Source: Azorhizobium sp965227945
Lineage (GTDB): Bacteria; Pseudomonadota; Alphaproteobacteria; Rhizobiales; Xanthobacteraceae
Assembly: GCA_965227945.1 (NCBI GenBank)
Contig: CBDDGQ010000005.1
Location: 1,663,205-1,727,204, forward strand
DNA length: 64,000 nt
Direction of reading: 5' to 3'
Part shown: positions 1 to 10,232 of the stretch, piece after piece
Numbering within the stretch: position 1 is the stretch's first letter
Layout of the letters: every line of letters starts with the position of its first letter
Notes under the pieces: model-generated
What the model was told of the DNA's origin: nothing
The model's input: only the letters and a program-made list of their open reading frames with translations
The model's database searches: none
Made by a program: the position numbers and the translations under genes

Positions 1-394
1 GGGGGCGGCCGCCAAGGCGCACCTCGCGGAAGGCAAAACTGTTGGTGGTGTGGGCCAGCACCCCGAAGCCGGAGGCTGCCCCGTGTTGGCCCACCAGGAA
101 CAGCGCCTCGAAGTCACGCTCCAGCCCCGCCAGCATGTTGAAGGGCTTGGGCTTGCCGAGGATGAGATCGGCGCGGGCGTCCAGCAGCTCGGGCAAAATG
201 TTGGTCATGGGGCCATGGGCATCATTGACCAGCACTTCGGTGGCTCCGCCCTCGAAGGCGCCGGCGATGGCGGCATTGACCTCCTCGGTCATCAGGCGGC
301 GGGCGCGCTCATATTCGGCATTGCCGGGGGTGCACTGTTGCGGCGAGACGACGCCAGCCACGCCTTCGATATCGGCGGAAATATAGACTTTCAT
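1..394 (-). CDS. D-aminopeptidase, M55 (DppA-type) family, 3' part missing at window edge
   Basis: Zinc-dependent peptidase that releases N-terminal D-amino acids from short peptides; cytoplasmic in the family. Only the first 131 residues are in the window. They start MKVYISADIEGVAG. The metal ligands known from Bacillus subtilis DppA (Asp8, Glu10, His60, His104) fall at identical positions: D8 and E10 in SADIEG, H60 in VNDAHG, H104 in VGQHG. The gene is last in a minus-strand operon, 10 bases after the DmpA-type aminopeptidase and behind oligopeptide ABC transporter genes, which fits hydrolysis of imported peptides. The symbol dppA is avoided because it also denotes a dipeptide-binding protein. 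Family assignment is firm; the substrate is inferred. Confidence 0.9.
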   Translation of the reverse strand, partial: MKVYISADIEGVAGVVSPQQCTPGNAEYERARRLMTEEVNAAIAGAFEGGATEVLVNDAHGPMTNILPELLDARADLILGKPKPFNMLAGLERDFEALFLVGQHGAASGFGVLAHTTNSFAFREVRLGGRP

Positions 395-404
395 GGGGTT
401 TCCT

Positions 405-1439
405 TCAGCCCAGCACGTCCGCCAGCGACGGGCGCAGATGGCCGTCGCGGCCGAGCGTGGCGGGGGCGGCGAGAAGTGCGTTCAGCACCGCCTCCTGGGT
501 GGCATCGGCGGCCGCGCGGAACGGCAGGTCGATGCGGTTTTCATTGAGCACGGTGCGGGCCACCAGATCGGCCCGCTCATCATGGGCGATGCGATCGGCG
601 GTAGAGAAGGCGAGCGCGATGTCACCGGACCCGTTGCCCCAGAATGCCCCCAGCCGCGCCAGCCCGGCGCCGCAGCGGCGGGCGATGCGCTTCAATTGCC
701 GGGCCTCCAGCGGGATGTCGGTGGCCAGCACGATGATCACCGAGCCGCGCTCGGGCGCGTCGAAATCGCTCTTGCGCAGCTTCGGCACCACGGGGCGGCG
801 GCCATCGGGCAGCACCAGGTCCCCGGCCCGGCCGAAATTGGCCAGCACCAGCACGCCCAGATGAAAATCGCGCCCATCCAGCGTCAGCACCCGCGAGGCG
901 GTGCCGATGCCGGCCTTGAAGCCGAATGCGCTCATGCCGGTGCCGGCGCCCACCGCCCCTTCCGGCACCGGGCCGTCGGTCGCGGCGTCCAAGGCGGCAT
1001 TAGCGTCGTCGACGGTCAACGCCATGGCGCGGATGTCGGACAGCCAGCCGTCATTGCATTCCAGCACGATGGGATTGACCGTACCGGTCTCGCGGCCGAT
1101 GTCCGGGTTCGCCGCCAGCGCCCGGCGCGCCAAGGCCTCGAAGCCGGTGCCCACCGAGAGCGTATTGCCCAGCAGCAGCGGGGTTTCGATCTGGCCCAGT
1201 TCTTCCACCTGGATCAGGCCGCAGCTTTTGCCGAAGCCGTTGATCACCTCCACCGCCGCCGGCACCTTCTCCCGGAACAGGTCGCCATCATGGGGCAGCA
1301 CGGCGCTAAAGCCGGTGCGCACGTCGCCGGCGATCAGGGTGCGATGGCCCACCCGCACGCCGGGCACGTCGGTGATGGCGTTGAGCGGCCCCGCCGGCAG
1401 GGGGCCGCAGGCGAGGCCGAAATCGCGGGCGCGGCGCAC
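405..1439 (-). CDS. DmpA/S58 (P1) family aminopeptidase
   Basis: Ntn-hydrolase-fold aminopeptidase of the DmpA/BapA family. These are made as one chain that self-cleaves before a serine, which becomes the N-terminal nucleophile; members release N-terminal L- and some D- or beta-amino acids. The cleavage region RGSVIIVLATDIPL matches the family, with Gly-Ser at residues 232-233 of the 344-residue product, followed by SGDIALAFST. The GTG start at 1439 lies one base after the upstream permease stop (TGAGGTG); an ATG at 1472 would add 11 residues and overlap the permease. RARDFGL as N terminus fits family members. It sits between permease and M55 peptidase genes, implying digestion of imported peptides. 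Confidence 0.88.
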   Translation of the reverse strand: MRRARDFGLACGPLPAGPLNAITDVPGVRVGHRTLIAGDVRTGFSAVLPHDGDLFREKVPAAVEVINGFGKSCGLIQVEELGQIETPLLLGNTLSVGTGFEALARRALAANPDIGRETGTVNPIVLECNDGWLSDIRAMALTVDDANAALDAATDGPVPEGAVGAGTGMSAFGFKAGIGTASRVLTLDGRDFHLGVLVLANFGRAGDLVLPDGRRPVVPKLRKSDFDAPERGSVIIVLATDIPLEARQLKRIARRCGAGLARLGAFWGNGSGDIALAFSTADRIAHDERADLVARTVLNENRIDLPFRAAADATQEAVLNALLAAPATLGRDGHLRPSLADVLG

Positions 1440-1440
1440 C

Positions 1441-2346
1441 TCAGGCCATCCGCAGCTTGGGATCCAGCGCATCGCGCAGGCCGTCGCCGAACAGATTGAA
1501 CGCCAGCACGGTGAGGAAGATGGCGAGGCCCGGAAAGATGGTGACGCTGTCGGCGACCCCGATATAGGCCCGCCCGTCCGCCAGCATGGCGCCCCATTCC
1601 GGGCTCGGCGGCTGGGCGCCGAGGCCGATGAAGCTGAGACTGGCGGCGGTCAGGATCGAAGTGCCGATACGCATCGAGAAATAGACGATGACGTTGGGCA
1701 GCGCCCCCGGCAGCAGGTGGCGGATCATGATCACCCGGTCCTTCACGCCGATGGCGCGGGCCGCGTCCACATAGACCGCATGCTTGAGCGACAAGGTAGA
1801 GCCCCGCGCCAGCCGGGCGAAGATGGGCACGGAAAACACCGCCACCGCATAGATCACATTGTCGATGCCCGGCCCAAGGATGGCGATGACGCCGATGGCC
1901 AACAGGATGCCGGGGAAGGCAAGCAGCACGTCGCACACCCGCATGATGGCGCTGTCGATCAGCCCGCCGTAAAAGCCCGAGATCACCCCCAGCGAGACGC
2001 CCACCAGCCCGCCCAAAGAGACGGAGAGAAAGCCCACCGCCAGCGAGATGCGGGCACCGAAGATGATGCGGCTGAACACGTCGCGGCCATAAGCGTCGGT
2101 GCCGGCCCAATGGGCGGCGGAGGGCCCTTCCAGGATCGCCATATAGTCCGGCGTGGAGGGGTCATAGGGCGCAACCACCGGCGCGAACACGGCGACGCCC
2201 AGGAGCGCCACCAGGAAGCCAGCGGCGACCAGCGCCACCTTCTGCCGGCGGAACCGGCGCCAGAATTCGCCCAAGGGCGTGCGCATGTCGCTGGCGGCAG
2301 CGACGGGCGCGGGGGTCGGAGCGGGTGCGGAGGTCGCGGCGGTCAT
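1441..2346 (-). CDS. Oligopeptide ABC transporter permease, DppC/GsiD-like
   Basis: Inner-membrane subunit of a family-5 peptide/nickel-type ABC importer, 301 residues. A cytoplasmic N-terminal region rich in Ala and Pro is followed by the hydrophobic stretch VALVAAGFLVALLGVAVFAP and the periplasmic TDAYGRDVFSRI segment typical of DppC. Several further membrane segments follow, as does the EAA-type loop for the ATPase (AARAIGVKDRVIMIRHLLPG). Its start overlaps the DppB-like stop by four bases (ATGA), indicating translational coupling. The C terminus ends one base before the DmpA-type gene. Role is well supported; the exact peptide substrate is not. Confidence 0.9.
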   Translation of the reverse strand: MTAATSAPAPTPAPVAAASDMRTPLGEFWRRFRRQKVALVAAGFLVALLGVAVFAPVVAPYDPSTPDYMAILEGPSAAHWAGTDAYGRDVFSRIIFGARISLAVGFLSVSLGGLVGVSLGVISGFYGGLIDSAIMRVCDVLLAFPGILLAIGVIAILGPGIDNVIYAVAVFSVPIFARLARGSTLSLKHAVYVDAARAIGVKDRVIMIRHLLPGALPNVIVYFSMRIGTSILTAASLSFIGLGAQPPSPEWGAMLADGRAYIGVADSVTIFPGLAIFLTVLAFNLFGDGLRDALDPKLRMA

Positions 2347-3263
2347 TTGTAGCGGATCTCCGGATTGGCGAAGGCGTAGAGCACGTCAACCGCGAGATTG
2401 ATGAAGATGAACTCCAGCGAGAACAAAAGGATCTCCGCCTGGATCACCGGATAGTCGCGATAGGACACGCTATCCACCAAAAGGCGCCCGAGGCCCGGCC
2501 AGCTGAACACCGTCTCCACCACGATGGAGCCGCCGAGCAGGAAACCGAATTGCAGGCCGGTCATGGTGATCACCGGCACCAAAGCATTGCGCAAGGTGTG
2601 CTTCCAGATCACCAGGCGTTCCGGCACGCCCTTGGCCCGGGCCGTGCGGACATAGTCCTCGCGGGCGATCTCCACGAAGGCGGAGCGGGTGAAGCGGGCC
2701 ATCACGGCGGCCACCCCGAGGCCCAAGGTGAAGGCGGGCATGACGAAATGCTGCCAGGTGCCGTAGCCGCCGGTGGGCAGCCAGCCGAGCCGCACCGAGA
2801 ACAGATTGATCAGCAGCAGGCCGAGCCAGAAGGACGGAAAGGAAATGCCGGAAATGGCGATGATCATGCCGCCATAATCCTGCCAGCGCCCGCGCTTGAC
2901 CGCCGAGAGCACGCCGATCAGCAAGCCGAACACCGTGGCCCAGATCATGGCGACCACGGTGAGCCACACGGTGGGCATCAGCCGCTCGCCGATCTCGGTG
3001 ATCACCGGGCGCCGGGTCTTCAGCGAGATGCCGAAATCGCCCTGGAGCGCATTGCCTGCGAAGCGCACATATTGCTGCCACAGCGGCCCGTCCAGGCCCA
3101 GCGAGGAGCGCACCGCCGCCACGTCTTCGGGGGAGGCATCGAGCCCGGCCACCAGCCGCGCCGGATCGCCGGGCAGCAGATGCACGAAGGCGAACACCAC
3201 CAGGGAGATCGCGAAGATCACCGGGATGATGCCGACGAGGCGTTTGGCGAGATAGTCCAGCAT
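2343..3263 (-). CDS. Oligopeptide ABC transporter permease, DppB/GsiC-like
   Basis: First permease of the peptide importer, 306 residues from ATG 3263. It begins MLDYLAKRLVGIIPVIFAIS, the usual DppB first membrane helix, and carries HLLPGDPARLV and the ATPase-contacting loop RTARAKGVPERLVIWKHTLRNA. The open frame continues upstream into the repeat block, but that extension is low-complexity and not family-like, so the internal ATG is chosen. It is coupled to the DppC-like gene by an ATGA overlap. A repeat-filled gap of about 760 bases separates it from the binding-protein gene, unusual for an operon. Confidence 0.9.
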   Translation of the reverse strand: MLDYLAKRLVGIIPVIFAISLVVFAFVHLLPGDPARLVAGLDASPEDVAAVRSSLGLDGPLWQQYVRFAGNALQGDFGISLKTRRPVITEIGERLMPTVWLTVVAMIWATVFGLLIGVLSAVKRGRWQDYGGMIIAISGISFPSFWLGLLLINLFSVRLGWLPTGGYGTWQHFVMPAFTLGLGVAAVMARFTRSAFVEIAREDYVRTARAKGVPERLVIWKHTLRNALVPVITMTGLQFGFLLGGSIVVETVFSWPGLGRLLVDSVSYRDYPVIQAEILLFSLEFIFINLAVDVLYAFANPEIRYK

Positions 3264-3433
3264 GGCGGCATTCAATCGGACGCGGAAAGGGCGGACGCCC
3301 GTGGGCGCCCGGCGGAGAAGGGACCTCCTCCCGGCCTGCGGGGGGACGGCCGGGAGGAGGTCAGCGCCCCCGCGCGAGGCGGGGGCGCATCGAACTTCCC
3401 TCCGGGTCTGGAGGGGGGATGCGGGGCGGGCCG

Positions 3434-3998
3434 CAGCCATCCCGTGCAACCTGTCCCCTCCCCCCCTTGCGGGGGGGAGGGAGAGGGAGGGGGGTGAAAC
3501 GCCCTCCGTCAGAGCGCTATCGCCGTGCTCAATAGCAACGTCCGAAAGCCCACCGGAAGCCGGCCATCAGCGGCGCCCGTTTCACCCCCCACCCCAACCC
3601 TCCCCCGCAAGGGGGGAGGGAGAGCGGAAGGCGGACGAGCGGGCCTCAGCCATCCCGTGCAGCCTGTCCCCTCCCCCTTCTCTTGAGCAAGGGAACAGCA
3701 GTCGACGCCATCCGCCCCGCGCAACCTGTCCCCTCCCCCCTTGCGGGGGAGGGCTGGGGAGGGGGGGTGAAACGCCCTCCGATAAAGCCCGTCTGGGCGC
3801 TTGCCACCCAAGGGAGGAGTGCAGCCGGCGGCCCCGGCAAAAGCACTGCCCGTCCCAGACCGCCCGCTGGCGGTGCCCGTTTCACCCCCCACCCCAACCC
3901 TCCCCCGCAAGGGGGGAGGGAGCGCGAAGGGCGGGCGGACGAGCGAGCCTCAGCCATTCCGTGCAACCAATCCCCTCCCCCGCAAGGGGGGGAGGGAG
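3434..3998 (+). repeat. Block of GC-rich interspersed palindromic repeats
   Basis: The 761-base gap between binding protein and DppB-like gene has no credible gene. It holds at least five copies of a palindromic core, CCTCCCCC-TTGC/GCAA-GGGGGAGG. Copies near 3455-3500 and 3727-3780 read one way and end GGTGAAACGCCCTCCG. Copies near 3580-3624 and 3880-3924 are inverted and begin CCCGTTTCACCCCCCACC. A shorter copy is near 3969-3998 and a degenerate one near 3665-3680. A second shared module, GCCATCCCGTGCAACCTGTC (one- or two-base variants), precedes several copies (about 3436, 3650, 3953). Each core can form a strong hairpin, so attenuation within the operon is possible. Confidence 0.8.
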
Positions 3999-4024
3999 CG
4001 CGTCGGGCGAGCGGACGCCTCAGA

Positions 4025-5566
4025 TCACTTGAACTCGGCGGTTTCCACCACGAAGCCGCGGTCGGGCAGCATGTAGACGCCGGACAGGGTCTTAGACTGG
4101 GCGGTGATCAGCTGCGAGGCGCCGAGGAAAATCCACGGGGCGTCGTCCCAGATGCGCTTCTGAGCATCCGCATAGAAAGCGCCGCGCTTGGCCGGATCGG
4201 CGGTTTCCAGCGCGCCTTCGAAGTCGGCGTCCACCTTGTCGTTCTTGTAATAGGCCACGTTGAACAGCGTGGGCGGGAAGCCCTTGCCCCACAGCAGCGG
4301 CCGCAGCGCCCAATCGGCATCGCCGGTGGAGGAGGACCAGCCGGTGTATTGCATCTGCACCGTGGCATCCTCAGGCTTCTGCACCGACCAGATGCGCTGG
4401 GCCTCCACGCCCGCCTCAAGCGGCGTCACGGTCACCTTCACGCCCACCTGCGCCAGCTGCTGCTGCAGGAACTGCATGGCGCGGATGAAGGTGGTGTTGT
4501 TGCGGGAGAAGATCTCGGTCTCGAAGCCGTTGGGATAGCCGGCTTCCGCCAGCAGCGCCTTGGCCTTGGCGACGTCGAACGCATAGGGCTTCTGCGGCTC
4601 GAAGAAGCCCAGCAGCTCCGGCATGGGCGAGAGCAGCGGCGTGCAGAAGCCGTTCTCCACCACCTTGCAATAGGCCGCCTTGTCCACCGCATAGTTCAGC
4701 GCCTGGCGCACGCGCGGATCGGAGAACGGCTTCTTCATGGTGTTCATCGCCACGTACCAGCCGACGATGGAGGGGCGGCGCACCACTTCCAATGCGGGCA
4801 GCTTCTCCGCCACCGGCACCAGTTCCGGCGGGAACGAGGTCACATATTGCGCCTCGCCGGCCTGGAGCATGGCGAACCGGCTGCCGTTCTCGGGCACGGA
4901 ACGGATGGTCACCCCGTCCACCTTGGGCCAGCCTGCCTTCCAATAGGCCTCGTTCTTCTCCACCTCGAAGGTGTCGGCGGCCCAGCGCTTGAACTTGAAC
5001 GCGCCGGTGCCCACCGGATTGCGGGCGATGTCCTTGCCATATTTCTCCATGGCGGCGGGCGAGATCATCACCAGCGCCGGGTGGGCGAGCGTGTTGATGA
5101 GGGCGCCGAACGGCGTCTTCAGCACGATCTTGACCGTGCTGTCGTCCACCACATCCACGCGATCCAGCATGGAGATCAGCGAGCGGCGGGAGAGCTTGTT
5201 GTCCGGATTGGCGAGGCGCTCCAGGCTGAGCTTCACCGCATTCGCGTTGAAGTCGGTGCCGTCATGGAACTTCACGCCCTTGCGCAGATGGATGGTGAAT
5301 TCGGTGGCGGCGTCATTGGCCTCGAAGCTCTCGGCCAGAACCGGCACCAGCTTCATGTCGCGATCAAAGCCGAACAGGCCCTGATACACCGTGCGCATGG
5401 CGGTCTGCGACAGGGTGTCGTTGGCGTTCATGGGGTCGAGGCCGGTGAGATTGTCCGGCACGGCGACGACGAGGGGCTTGGCGACCGCGAGAGCGGGCAC
5501 CAATGCCAAGGCCGACAAGGCGCCGGCGGCAAAGAGGGTTTTCAAACCCAAGGTTTTCAAACGCAT
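4025..5566 (-). CDS. Oligopeptide ABC transporter substrate-binding protein (family 5)
   Basis: Periplasmic binding protein of the peptide importer, 513 residues. A Sec signal peptide (MRLKTLGLKTLFAAGALSAL, hydrophobic to about residue 28, cleavage after AVA) precedes a mature SBP_bac_5 domain. Landmarks are LTGLDPMNAND near the N terminus, the family segment EFTIHLRKGVKFHDGTDFNA, VRQALNYAVDKAAYC, and AKALLAEAGYPNGFE. Length is usual for DppA/GsiB proteins. It lies 57 bases after the ATPase gene on the same strand. Whether it takes ordinary peptides, glutathione-like or D-amino-acid peptides cannot be read from sequence; the neighbouring peptidases favour peptides. Confidence 0.92.
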   Translation of the reverse strand: MRLKTLGLKTLFAAGALSALALVPALAVAKPLVVAVPDNLTGLDPMNANDTLSQTAMRTVYQGLFGFDRDMKLVPVLAESFEANDAATEFTIHLRKGVKFHDGTDFNANAVKLSLERLANPDNKLSRRSLISMLDRVDVVDDSTVKIVLKTPFGALINTLAHPALVMISPAAMEKYGKDIARNPVGTGAFKFKRWAADTFEVEKNEAYWKAGWPKVDGVTIRSVPENGSRFAMLQAGEAQYVTSFPPELVPVAEKLPALEVVRRPSIVGWYVAMNTMKKPFSDPRVRQALNYAVDKAAYCKVVENGFCTPLLSPMPELLGFFEPQKPYAFDVAKAKALLAEAGYPNGFETEIFSRNNTTFIRAMQFLQQQLAQVGVKVTVTPLEAGVEAQRIWSVQKPEDATVQMQYTGWSSSTGDADWALRPLLWGKGFPPTLFNVAYYKNDKVDADFEGALETADPAKRGAFYADAQKRIWDDAPWIFLGASQLITAQSKTLSGVYMLPDRGFVVETAEFK

Positions 5567-5623
5567 CCGTTGGTCCTCTCTGGAAGGGGGCGGAACTTGT
5601 TGAGCAGGCGAACACTAGGGAGG

Positions 5624-7497
<1,874 letters not shown>

Positions 7498-7501
<4 letters not shown>

Positions 7502-8442
7502 GGAACAACCCTCTCGGCGGATGGGGGCGGCGGCGGCGCCACCACCGCATGGAGATGAGGGGCGATCCGCACCGTCAGCTCAGCCGCATCCCCCGCGCTC
7601 TGCCGCCGGGCGGTCAGGAGCGCGCACAGGGCCTCGAACACGCCCACCATCGCGGTGGGAGAGGCATGCAGCAACGGATGCTCCGCCGGCGCCAGCAGCA
7701 GCAGGTCCGCATGCGGGGCGAGCGGCGAGGACAGGGCATCGGTGATCCCCACCACGGTCGCCCCCTGCGCCCGCATGGCCCGGGCATGATCGATGGTGGC
7801 CTGGGAATAGCGCGGCAATGTCAAAGCCATAACGAGATCGCCAGGGCCAACGTGGAAGGCCCGCCGGTGCATGCGCTCCTGCCCGCCCTGCCCGTCCAGG
7901 GTGAGCTGGGCGCGGCAGAAAGGCAGGATCATGTCCGCCAGCAAGCCCACCAGCGGCGCGCTGAGACCGAGGCCAAGGAACACCACCCGATCCGCCGCAG
8001 TGATCGCATCTGCGGTCCGGCGAACCACCGAGGCATCTGCCACCGAGCGGGCGGTGCGCAGATTGGCCAGCACCGCATGGAAGGAACCGGCCACCAGATC
8101 ATCATCCTGGGCGGAGGCGGCGGCCTGGGCCTCCAGCTTCTCCACCGGGGACAGCGGCCGGAAGCTGGCGAGGCCCAAGGCGCGGAACTGGGCAAAGCCT
8201 TCCAGGCCCAGGGCCCGCACGAAGCGATTGATGGTGGCCACCGACACCTCGGCCGCCTCTGCCAGCCCCTCAATGCCCATGGTCGCCGCATGGAGCGGAT
8301 GCCGGGTCACGAAGTCCGCCACTCGCCCGTGCAGAGGCGTCATCCCGGCGCGATGCGAGCGGATGACATCCAGCAGCGTGGGCATCGCGACCGGATCGCC
8401 TCGGGCCGGAGAAGGGGGCGGCGTGATCATCTTGCGGGTCAT
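7498..8442 (-). CDS. MurR/RpiR family transcriptional regulator
   Basis: Transcription factor with an N-terminal HTH_6 domain (MGIEGLAEAAEVSVATINRF) and a C-terminal SIS domain that normally binds a phosphosugar or amino-sugar ligand (ITAADRVVFLGLGLSAPLVG onward). The frame stays open to 8505. A dyad at 8445-8461 looks like a promoter-proximal operator, so translation probably begins inside it, at ATG 8442 (314 residues) or ATG 8385, just before PTLLDVIRSH where family similarity begins. Neither has a strong ribosome site. As first gene of the peptide operon it most likely autoregulates the locus. An RpiR protein over a peptide operon hints at a cell-wall-derived ligand, which is inference. 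Confidence 0.88.
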
Positions 8443-8444
8443 GA

Positions 8445-8461
8445 TGAAATAATATGTTTCA
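8445..8461. promoter_or_regulatory. Inverted repeat TGAAA-N7-TTTCA, candidate RpiR operator
   Basis: A 17-base dyad with perfect 5-base arms in an AT-rich patch directly upstream of the likely regulator start, inside otherwise GC-rich DNA. Position and symmetry fit an autoregulatory operator of the peptide operon. The assignment to this regulator is inferred. Confidence 0.5.
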
Positions 8462-8568
8462 TTTCCCGGCGTATCTGCAACGTTATTTTTCACGCATCTG
8501 CCCAAAAATGCGGCAGATAAGCGGGATGCCGCCCGCGTGTTCTGATGGGCCCAGCGGTTTCAAACCAA

Positions 8569-8606
8569 GGGGGCGCGCGGGACCTTTGTCGATCCCGCGC
8601 GCCCCC
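8569..8606 (-). terminator. Strong hairpin downstream of the Old Yellow Enzyme gene
   Basis: A perfect 14-bp stem (8569-8582 with 8593-8606) closes a 10-base loop. It lies 68 bases past the stop of the minus-strand flavin oxidoreductase, and on that strand is followed by the T-rich stretch TTGGTTT. It probably insulates that gene from the RpiR operon beyond it. Confidence 0.65.
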
Positions 8607-8673
8607 ACGTTGGCATCAGAGGCTCAGCCGTCGGCGCCGGGCGCTGTCCGCGCCAAAGCCTAGGCGCTGGCTG

Positions 8674-9765
8674 TCACGCAGTGCGGTAGCGCTCCAGCCA
8701 GTGGGCGTAAGGGGCAGGCAGGACCCACGCCGGCTTGTCGACGCCCAGTTCACGCGCCGCCCGATACGGCCAATGCGGGTTTTCCAGCAGCGGCCGGCCC
8801 AGCGCGATCAAGTCCACCTTGCCCTCGGCGATCAGCCCATCGGCTTGAGCCGGCTGGCTGATGAACCAACTGGTGGCCGCCGGCAGCCCGGTCTCTCGCC
8901 GCACGCGCTCCGCGATCGGTGCCATGAAGGCCGGCCCCCAGGGAATCTTCGCCGTCACGGTCGAGAAGCCGACGCTGACGTCGATCAGGTCGAGACCTGC
9001 CGCTTTCAGCCGGCGCACCATTTCGATGCCCTCTTCCAGGTCATCCGAGCCATCGAATTCCGTCACGCCGAAGCGGGCCGTCAGTGGCAGGTTCTCGGGC
9101 CAGACCGCTCGCACGGCCGAGAGCGTTTCCACCAGGAAGCGGGCGCGCCCCTCGAAATCACGGCCATAGGCGTCATCGCGCTTGTTCGACCAATGGGAGA
9201 AGAAGCTCTGCGCGAGATAGCCATGGGCGAAGTGCATTTCCAGCCATTCGAAGCCGGCTTCGCGGGCGCGGCGTGCGGCAGAAACGAAATCGCCCTTCAC
9301 CCGCTCGATGTCTGCCAGGGTCATTTCGCGGGGCACCTTGGGCAAACCGCCGCCCATGGCGATGGCGGACGGCGCGATCGTTTCCCAGCCACGGGGGTCA
9401 TCGGCTGCGATATGGTCATCGCCCTCCCAGGGACGATTGGCACTGGCCTTGCGGCCCGCGTGACCGATCTGAATGCCGGGCACGGCGCCGGCGGCCTTGA
9501 TCACGGTGACGGCCTTCTTCCACGCCTCCCCCTGCGCATCCGTCCAGATGCCGGCGCAGCCGGGGGTGATGCGGCCTTCCGGCGACACGGCGGTGGCTTC
9601 GGCGATCACCAGCCCGGCACCCCCGCGCGCCAAGCCGGCGAGATGCGAGATGTGCCAATCGTTGATGACGCCGTCATCGGCGGAATACTGGCACATGGGC
9701 GACACGACGATGCGGTTGCGAAGGGTCACATCCTTCAAGGTGAAGGGCGTAAAAAGGGCAGCCAT
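8674..9765 (-). CDS. NADH:flavin oxidoreductase, Old Yellow Enzyme family (YqjM-like)
   Basis: FMN-dependent TIM-barrel ene-reductase, 363 residues from ATG 9765, which has a good ribosome site (GGAGAA). The N terminus LFTPFTLKDVTLRNRIVVSPMCQYSA carries the conserved Cys of the thermophilic-like YqjM/XenA branch, which tunes flavin potential. WHISHLAGLARGG, IQIGHAGRKAS (active-site His pair region) and the C-terminal GRPLLENPHWP phosphate/FMN region are present. Members reduce alpha,beta-unsaturated carbonyls or nitro compounds, often in electrophile stress. It is divergent from an ArsR regulator across 100 bases containing a dyad, so control by that repressor is likely. Confidence 0.92.
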   Translation of the reverse strand: MAALFTPFTLKDVTLRNRIVVSPMCQYSADDGVINDWHISHLAGLARGGAGLVIAEATAVSPEGRITPGCAGIWTDAQGEAWKKAVTVIKAAGAVPGIQIGHAGRKASANRPWEGDDHIAADDPRGWETIAPSAIAMGGGLPKVPREMTLADIERVKGDFVSAARRAREAGFEWLEMHFAHGYLAQSFFSHWSNKRDDAYGRDFEGRARFLVETLSAVRAVWPENLPLTARFGVTEFDGSDDLEEGIEMVRRLKAAGLDLIDVSVGFSTVTAKIPWGPAFMAPIAERVRRETGLPAATSWFISQPAQADGLIAEGKVDLIALGRPLLENPHWPYRAARELGVDKPAWVLPAPYAHWLERYRTA

Positions 9766-9810
9766 GGAATTCTCCGAGCAAGCGTGACAGCGGACGTTCA
9801 TATACGCTAA

Positions 9811-9826
9811 TTCGAAAATTATCGAA
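9811..9826. promoter_or_regulatory. Dyad TTCGA-N6-TCGAA between the divergent OYE and ArsR genes
   Basis: Perfect 5-base inverted repeats with a 6-base AT spacer (AAATTA) lie in the AT-rich intergenic region, 46 bases before the OYE start and 40 before the ArsR start. This is a natural place for a repressor to control both promoters. Confidence 0.6.
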
Positions 9827-9865
9827 CTATGGAATAAATGAAAAGCGCGTGATAAGATCTCCGGC

Positions 9866-10171
9866 ATGCGGACCATGAAACACCCCGGACTCGAGGAGAT
9901 CGTGCTCAGCCAGATCCTTTACGCCCTCAGCGACCCCGTCCGACTGGGTGTGGTGCGGCAACTGGCGGAGGCTGGCGAGGCGACCTGTGCTGCCCTGGAT
10001 GGTGGTCGCCCGAAGTCGACCATGTCCCACCACTTCCGCGTCTTGCGGGATGCCGGACTGGTGCGCACCCATACCAACGGTCCTTCGCACATGAACGAGC
10101 TCCGGCGCGAAGATCTGGATCGGCGTTTTCCCGGCCTGCTCGCGGCCATCCTCGCCGCCAATCCCGAGTAG
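9866..10171 (+). CDS. ArsR-family winged-helix regulator
   Basis: Small DNA-binding protein of 101 residues. The winged-helix core runs from ILYALSDPVRLGVVRQLAEAG through STMSHHFRVLRDAGLV (recognition helix) to the wing near HTNGPSHMNELR. No CxC metal motif is present in the usual alpha-3 site and there are few cysteines, so a non-metal signal, perhaps a reactive electrophile, is more likely than arsenic or cadmium. Divergent transcription from an ene-reductase with a dyad between them suggests it represses that gene. The gene ends in TAG. Confidence 0.9.
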   Translation: MRTMKHPGLEEIVLSQILYALSDPVRLGVVRQLAEAGEATCAALDGGRPKSTMSHHFRVLRDAGLVRTHTNGPSHMNELRREDLDRRFPGLLAAILAANPE

Positions 10172-10232
10172 ATCTGCGCTCGATCGCTTCGCCTGAGGAA
10201 GCCCCTCGTCCCATGTCGAGTGCCCGCGACGA

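Noticed and set aside
3434..3998. CRISPR array
   Set aside because: Repeats are palindromic, inverted relative to each other and irregularly spaced, with no cas genes nearby.
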